The translations under genes were made by a program, and so were the position numbers. Of a stretch of 64,000 bases of DNA, positions 59,532 through 64,000 are shown piece after piece; position 1 is the first letter of the stretch, and each line of letters starts with the position of its first letter. The notes beneath the pieces are model-generated. The model did not search any database and was not told the DNA's origin. It worked only from the letters and a program-made list of their open reading frames with translations. This DNA is from Virgibacillus_F flavescens (GTDB lineage: Bacteria; Bacillota; Bacilli; Bacillales; Amphibacillaceae): the NCBI RefSeq assembly GCF_050574275.1, contig NZ_CP192260.1, positions 372,001 through 436,000 on the forward strand. The letters run 5' to 3'.

Positions 59532-59605
59532 GACTCCCACCTCCTTTATTATTGTTTTTAGTTTATTCCAATAAGTAATCAAAGTCAATGTTATTTATGA
59601 TTGAA

Positions 59606-60982
59606 TTAATGAATAAGCTTGCTTTCTGCCAGCTTTAGCTGGTTTATAATTTGATTGGGAGCTGTTCCGCCGTAACTTTCACGGGCTGCAATACCTTTTT
59701 CGGGTTGCAGCTTTTCAAAGATATCTTCTTCAAATAACGGACTGAAGGTTTTGTATTCTTCCAGCTGCAACTCCAATAAATATTTTTTATTTTCTATTGC
59801 GAAGAGAACAGTCCGACCAACTACTTCGTGCGCCTCTCTGAATGGCATTCCTTTTGCAGCTAAATAATCTGCGATGTCGGTTGCGTTTGAGTAATCTTGT
59901 GTAACAGCCTTTCGCATCTTCTTGTCATTAACTTTCATCGTATCGAGCATTGGAGCAAGTAAAGTTAATGATCCCTCAAGCGTATCAACGGTATCAAACA
60001 TACCTTCTTTATCTTCCTGCAGATCTTTGTTATAAGCTAAAGGCAGCCCTTTCAAGACGGTCAGCATCCCCATCAAATCTCCAAACACCCGTCCAGTTTT
60101 CCCTCTCAACAACTCCGGAACGTCAGGATTTTTCTTTTGCGGCATGATACTCGAGCCTGTGCAAAAAGAATCATCAAGTTCAATAAATTGAAATTCCTGA
60201 CTGCTCCAAATAACCATTTCTTCGGCAAGTCGCGAAAGATGGACCATAAGGATGGAAGCGTCGGAGAGAAATTCAAGAATAAAATCTCTATCGCTGACAG
60301 CATCCATACTGTTTGGATAAACACTATCAAATCCTAATAGTTCAGCCACCCGCTCCCGGTCTATCGGAAAAGTCGTCCCGGCAAGTGCACCCGCTCCTAA
60401 CGGAAGAACATTAACCCGCTTCAGACTGTCCTGAAGTCTCTCCTTATCTCGTTCAAACATCCAGAAGTATGCCATCAAATGATGCGCAAAGGAAACCGGC
60501 TGCGCGCGTTGAAGGTGGGTATATCCAGGAAGAATTGTTTCGATGTTATTCTTCGCCTGACCTATTATGGATGATTGAACCGTTTCAAGCAGCTTGATCA
60601 GCTCTTCCGTCTTCCCTTTTAAATAAAGATGCATATCTGTCGCAACCTGATCGTTACGGCTGCGTCCTGTGTGCAGCTTCCCGCCAACAGGTCCAACTTC
60701 ATCGATTAAAAGCTTCTCGATGTTCATATGAATATCCTCATGTTCCACAAGGAACTCGATATCGCCTTTTATAAGCTTTTCAAAAATTGACTCAAGACCT
60801 TTTTGAATCACAGCCGCTTCTTCCGACGAAATTATATTACATTCGCCAAGCATTTGAACGTGGGCAATACTCCCCTGAATGTCTTCTTTAGCCAGCTTCT
60901 GATCAAACGCAATGGATGAAGTGAATTGGTCCACCAATTTATTTGTTTCCTTCGTAAATCTCCCGCTCCATAGTTTGCTCAT
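59606..60982 (-). CDS. argH: Argininosuccinate lyase ArgH
   Basis: A 458-residue fumarase-superfamily enzyme. Signature GSSIMPQKKNPDVPELLRGK; catalytic His in YTHLQRAQPVSFAHHLMAYF; DIHMNIEKLL and TGRSRNDQVATDMHLYLK in the active site. It splits argininosuccinate to arginine and fumarate. ATG 60982 follows GGAAGGAGG; the gene starts inside the last 44 bp of argG. Last gene of argF-argG-argH. Confidence 0.97.
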   Translation of the reverse strand: MSKLWSGRFTKETNKLVDQFTSSIAFDQKLAKEDIQGSIAHVQMLGECNIISSEEAAVIQKGLESIFEKLIKGDIEFLVEHEDIHMNIEKLLIDEVGPVGGKLHTGRSRNDQVATDMHLYLKGKTEELIKLLETVQSSIIGQAKNNIETILPGYTHLQRAQPVSFAHHLMAYFWMFERDKERLQDSLKRVNVLPLGAGALAGTTFPIDRERVAELLGFDSVYPNSMDAVSDRDFILEFLSDASILMVHLSRLAEEMVIWSSQEFQFIELDDSFCTGSSIMPQKKNPDVPELLRGKTGRVFGDLMGMLTVLKGLPLAYNKDLQEDKEGMFDTVDTLEGSLTLLAPMLDTMKVNDKKMRKAVTQDYSNATDIADYLAAKGMPFREAHEVVGRTVLFAIENKKYLLELQLEEYKTFSPLFEEDIFEKLQPEKGIAARESYGGTAPNQIINQLKLAESKLIH

Positions 60983-62189
60983 TATTTTCCTCCTTCCCCT
61001 TATGAACCTCTGCATATACTTTTGTGGAAAGCCCCCACAGCTTAATAAATCCAACTGCGGCGTTATGATCAAACGCATCACCATTCGCATAGGTAGCTAG
61101 TTTTTCGTTGTATAGACTGTTATCAGATTTCCGGCCAACAACCGTATGTGATCCTTTATGAAGTTTGATTTTCACTTTTCCGGAAACCATTTTTTGTGTT
61201 TCGTTAATAAATGCATCAAGGGCCGGTCTAATGGGAGAATACCACAGTCCTTCATAAATAATTTTGGACATCTGCTGATCTATCGTCGTTTTAAACTGCG
61301 AAACTTCCCGCGTTAATGTTAAAAATTCCAGCTCTTTGTGCGCGTTTATCAACATTAATGCGGCAGGATTTTCATACACCTCCCGTGATTTAATGCCGAC
61401 TAACCGATTTTCGATATGGTCAATCCGTCCAACACCATGAGTTCCGCCTATATCATTCAGTGTTTCAATTAACGTTACCAAAGGCATTAATTCGCCATTT
61501 AACGAAATCGGCTTTCCTGCCTTAAATTCTACCTCCAAATATTCAGGTTCGTCTGGCGTCTTGTTTATTGGATTTGTCCACTCATACGCCGCTTCCGGTG
61601 CTTCTTCCCACGGATTTTCAAGCACTCCAGCCTCGCAGGCACGTCCCCAGATATTAGCATCAATGGAAAAAGGATTGTCGTGATTAACAGGGACTGGGAT
61701 TCCTTTCTCTTTGGCATAGTCCAGTTCCTCATCTCTTGTCATTCCCCATTCACGAACAGGTGCAATGACTTCCAGATTCGGATTAAGTGCTTGAATCGAC
61801 ACTTCAAACCGGACCTGATCATTTCCTTTTCCAGTACATCCATGTGCGACAGCAACTGCCCCTTCCTGTTCTGCCACTTCCACTAACAGCTTTGAAATTA
61901 ACGGCCGTGACAACGCGGAAGATAGCGGGTACTTTCCTTCGTACAATGCATTTGCTTTAAGTGCCGGGAGAAGATAATTTTCAGCTAGCAATTCTTTCGC
62001 ATCAATAGCAATTGACTTAATTGCTCCAACGTCTAAAGCTTTTTGTTTTATCTCATCCAAATTTTTTCCTTCGCCAATATTTAATCCTAATGCAATTACA
62101 TCGTACCCGTATTTTTCTTGTAGCCATTTTACCGATACGGAGGTATCCAGACCTCCGGAATATGCTAATACCACTTTTTGATTTGCCAT
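60939..62189 (-). CDS. argG: Argininosuccinate synthase ArgG
   Basis: A 416-residue enzyme. ATP PP-motif VLAYSGGLDTSVSVKWLQ at the N-terminus; AVAHGCTGKGNDQVRFEV, then VGIKSREVYENPAALMLINA. It joins citrulline and aspartate. The C-terminus runs 44 bp into argH in another frame, adding an acidic tail (HKGKEENNEQTMEREIY) beyond the usual family end near residue 400. Confidence 0.97.
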   Translation of the reverse strand: MANQKVVLAYSGGLDTSVSVKWLQEKYGYDVIALGLNIGEGKNLDEIKQKALDVGAIKSIAIDAKELLAENYLLPALKANALYEGKYPLSSALSRPLISKLLVEVAEQEGAVAVAHGCTGKGNDQVRFEVSIQALNPNLEVIAPVREWGMTRDEELDYAKEKGIPVPVNHDNPFSIDANIWGRACEAGVLENPWEEAPEAAYEWTNPINKTPDEPEYLEVEFKAGKPISLNGELMPLVTLIETLNDIGGTHGVGRIDHIENRLVGIKSREVYENPAALMLINAHKELEFLTLTREVSQFKTTIDQQMSKIIYEGLWYSPIRPALDAFINETQKMVSGKVKIKLHKGSHTVVGRKSDNSLYNEKLATYANGDAFDHNAAVGFIKLWGLSTKVYAEVHKGKEENNEQTMEREIYEGNK

Positions 62190-62212
62190 TTTAAATCTCT
62201 CCTTTTTTATTT

Positions 62213-63190
62213 TTAGTTTTCCATCAGGCTTTTTAAGATTGCTTTTTGTGCATGCAAGCGGTTTTCAGCTTCATCAAACACTACGGAGTGCTCACCATCA
62301 ATTACTTCTGATGTAACTTCTTCTCCGCGGTGGACCGGTAAGCAATGGAGGAAAATATAGTTCTGCTTAGCATGAGCACACAATGTCGCATTCACTTGGT
62401 ATGGAGCGAAAAAATGCTTGCGTTCTTCCTGCTCTTCCTCCTGACCCATGCTGCTCCAGACATCGGTTATAACAACATCTGCTCCATCCATAGCTTCTTC
62501 TGGAGAAATCGTATATTCCAATTCGCTACCAGTGGTTTGACCAACTTCGCAAGCTTTCTCAAAGATTTCAAGATTAGGTTCATATCCCGGAGGACTGGCT
62601 ATGGAAAGATGCATACCAACAATTGCAGCTCCCTCTAACACGGAATGACACATATTATTGTTACCATCACCGATATAACAAACTTTGAGCCCGGCTAAAC
62701 GCCCTTTGTGCTCGAATATGGTCAACAGGTCTGCTAAAACCTGTGTGGGGTGATGCAAATCGGTTAATCCATTGATAACCGGGACATCCGCTTTACTTGC
62801 AAATTCTTCAATGGATTCATGTGCAAACGTTCTTATCATTAAACCATCTACATAACCTGACAAGACCTTGGCTGTATCCGCAATCGTTTCTCCTCGTCCA
62901 AGCTGTATGTCCCTCGAACTCAGGAAGATCGCCTGTCCCCCAAGCTGCATCATTCCGACTTCAAAGGAGACTCTCGTTCGAGTAGACGATTTTTCAAAAA
63001 TCATTCCCAGCACCTTACCTGTCAGATATGGATGAGGAATCCCTTTTTTCTGAAGGCTTTTCATCTCCAGTGCTTGTTCCAGCAGAGAATGAATTTCATC
63101 AGGTGTAAAATCAGTCAGTTTAATAAAATCCTTTTCTTTGAACTGCGATGGTATTTGCTTCATTATTTGTGCATCGTAAACCTTTGCCAT
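62213..63190 (-). CDS. argF: Ornithine carbamoyltransferase
   Basis: A 325-residue OTC. Carbamoyl-phosphate motif FEKSSTRTRVSFE, ornithine motif DVWSSMGQEEE and the active-site HCLPVHRGEEV. HHPTQVLADLLT is in place. The enzyme makes citrulline; neighbours argG and argH use it, so the role is biosynthetic rather than the catabolic arcB. First gene after two tandem T-boxes. Ribosome site GGGAGTG. Confidence 0.96.
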   Translation of the reverse strand: MAKVYDAQIMKQIPSQFKEKDFIKLTDFTPDEIHSLLEQALEMKSLQKKGIPHPYLTGKVLGMIFEKSSTRTRVSFEVGMMQLGGQAIFLSSRDIQLGRGETIADTAKVLSGYVDGLMIRTFAHESIEEFASKADVPVINGLTDLHHPTQVLADLLTIFEHKGRLAGLKVCYIGDGNNNMCHSVLEGAAIVGMHLSIASPPGYEPNLEIFEKACEVGQTTGSELEYTISPEEAMDGADVVITDVWSSMGQEEEQEERKHFFAPYQVNATLCAHAKQNYIFLHCLPVHRGEEVTSEVIDGEHSVVFDEAENRLHAQKAILKSLMEN

Positions 63191-63204
63191 TCCTGAACAC
63201 TCCC

Positions 63205-63470
63205 TTTTTTAAGTATTAAAAAAACGCTCGTCTCTTTGTAATAAAAGAGACGAGCGTTATATCACCCGCGGTACCACTCTGATTATTCCGTCTAGCGGAA
63301 TCAGCTTTGTGCCTGTTAACGGAAGCTACCCGATTCACCCTACTGAGCTCAAAGCCCGTTTAGGAGAACATTCAAAAGTGCGGTTCTTTACATTTTCTGC
63401 ACCGGCTTCCACCAACCCGGCTCGCTGCTCAGAATGTAATGTAATTACTCTCTTTGTCATCAATTTCACT
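63205..63470 (-). promoter_or_regulatory. T-box leader 2 of the arg operon (proximal to argF)
   Basis: Minus strand: stem I GCGAGCCGGGTTGGTGGAAG, specifier region AGAACCGCACTTTTGAATG (CGC, Arg, followed by a purine), T-box AGAGTGGTACCGCGGG, and a terminator with perfect 13-bp arms ACGCTCGTCTCTT / AAGAGACGAGCGT followed by T7 at 63217-63257. It ends 15 nt before argF. Confidence 0.9.
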
Positions 63471-63487
63471 TATTCATTTGTTATAAA

Positions 63488-63760
63488 AATACAAAAAACG
63501 CCCGTCTCTTCTTGTATAGAAGAGACGAGCGTATATAGTATATACCCGCGGTACCACTCTGATTATTCCGCACGTGCGGAATCGGCTTAAGTGTCTGTTA
63601 ACGAGGATCGCCCGGTCTACCCTATTAACGCTAAATGCGCCGATTCAGGAAGACATCTCAAAAGTGCGTTTTCATTACATATGTTTACCGGCTTTCACCA
63701 TTCCCGGTTCGCTAAGGCTATGCAACTACTTTTCTTTGTCATTGATGTTAGTTATTAATA
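63488..63760 (-). promoter_or_regulatory. T-box leader 1 of the arg operon (distal)
   Basis: Minus strand: stem I AGCGAACCGGGAATGGTG, specifier region GAAAACGCACTTTTGAG (CGC), T-box AGAGTGGTACCGCGGG, and a terminator ACGCTCGTCTCTTC / GAAGAGACGGGCGT followed by T6 at 63496-63532. It is clearly a duplicate of leader 2, since the T-box and terminator stems share most bases. No gene lies in 63191-63887. Confidence 0.9.
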
Positions 63761-63887
63761 GTGGATTATACAGTAATGTTATGAGAAGTCAAGAGGTAAA
63801 GAAAGATTGTTTAACGATCATGAAAGGATTTCAGTTCTTATCTGTCGAATATATAACTGAATAACCAATCCAACCAGGAGGTCTCTC

Positions 63888-64000
63888 ATGTCGAAGCAAT
63901 TAATTAACGAAGTTACGATTAATTCTATTCAGGAAAAAATGGAAACTGGAAAGCTAACTGCCTTTTCGTTAACTACTATGTATCTTGAACAAATCGCAAA
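63888..64000 (+). CDS. Amidase-signature family protein, N-terminus (cut by window edge)
   Basis: CCAGGAGGTC precedes ATG 63888. The first 37 codons encode MSKQLINEVTINSIQEKMET and GKLTAFSLTTMYLEQIAK, the typical N-terminal helix pair of amidase-signature enzymes (GatA-like), in which residues before the catalytic Lys-Ser-Ser core form this pattern. The catalytic region is outside the window, so the substrate is unknown. Confidence 0.6.
   Translation, partial: MSKQLINEVTINSIQEKMETGKLTAFSLTTMYLEQIA

Noticed and set aside
63309..63864. Plus-strand frames of 93 and 96 codons across the arg leader
   Set aside because: They lie in the T-box leaders on the opposite strand and lack ribosome sites or recognisable proteins.
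1..64000. tRNA and rRNA genes
   Set aside because: No cloverleaf with GGTTCRANTCC-type T-arm or rRNA signature was recognised on reading; a tRNAscan run would be needed to exclude one fully.

Overview
The window reads as chromosomal DNA of a low-GC, endospore-forming, probably salt-adapted Bacillaceae, closest in flavour to Oceanobacillus, Virgibacillus or Lentibacillus. The main clues are Bacillus-type gene families (CssRS-HtrB, YteA, CwlK, YkwC, CatE, YtzI, HisZ-type histidine operon), AGGAGG ribosome sites, T-box leaders, an EhuA-type (ectoine uptake) ATPase and a TAXI-TRAP transporter. No rRNA, tRNA, prophage or CRISPR array was seen.

Layout. 0-1 kb: right end of an IS3-family element (orfA, partial orfB, programmed frameshift site) that has landed in the core of a dispersed palindromic repeat. 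1-8.8 kb: PQQ-type sugar dehydrogenase lipoprotein, typA, and cssS-cssR facing htrB. 9.8-14.7 kb: yteA, an ElaA-like acetyltransferase and a class I ribonucleotide reductase operon behind two NrdR-like boxes and a cobalamin riboswitch. 14.8-27.5 kb: ykwC, a methyltransferase, a cold-shock gene, trhO, a TAXI-TRAP transporter with cre-like sites, glutathione peroxidase, proS with a T-box, pdxK and membrane proteins. 28.5-35.4 kb: cwlK, a ring-cleaving dioxygenase, a 56-residue YtzI gene, a panE-like gene, a lone ehuA, murB and surface or membrane proteins. 35.4-44.1 kb: hisJ diverging from a complete hisZGDBHAFI-C operon. 44.8-55.7 kb: lipoprotein, DsbA-like, MBL-fold, VanW-like, fni, catE, a paired SMR exporter with a divergent TetR, an HD hydrolase and rsgA. 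56.5-63.8 kb: aldo/keto reductase, an ABC-F ATPase with a leader ORF, and argF-argG-argH behind two tandem T-boxes. An amidase-like gene begins at the right edge.

Non-coding architecture is the most unusual part. Five large intergenic spaces (8.9-9.7, 16.8-17.6, 27.6-28.3, 44.2-44.8 and 55.9-56.4 kb) and the fragment beside the IS hold one family of compound palindromic repeats (called M1 here). A second palindromic element (M2), with CACTGAAAAAG/CTTTTTCAGTG ends, is nested inside M1 four times and was seen nowhere else. Its hairpin arms differ between copies yet stay complementary within each copy. Three other intergenic segments (32.85, 39.49 and 57.39 kb) are arrays of a short CG-containing core at a strict 21-bp period. 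The one inside the his operon has six TCGCGC cores on one strand followed by five on the other. A short GTAAG...CTTAC hairpin repeat lies downstream of three minus-strand genes.

Regulation is rich in RNA elements: a cobalamin riboswitch with terminator before nrdAB, a proline T-box before proS, tandem T-boxes with a candidate CGC (Arg) specifier before argFGH, a 39-codon leader ORF plus hairpins before the ABC-F gene, and an unlisted 31-codon ORF that ends on the Shine-Dalgarno of rsgA, which itself sits in an 8-bp hairpin. Gene functions come from reading the proteins; nothing was confirmed by database search.
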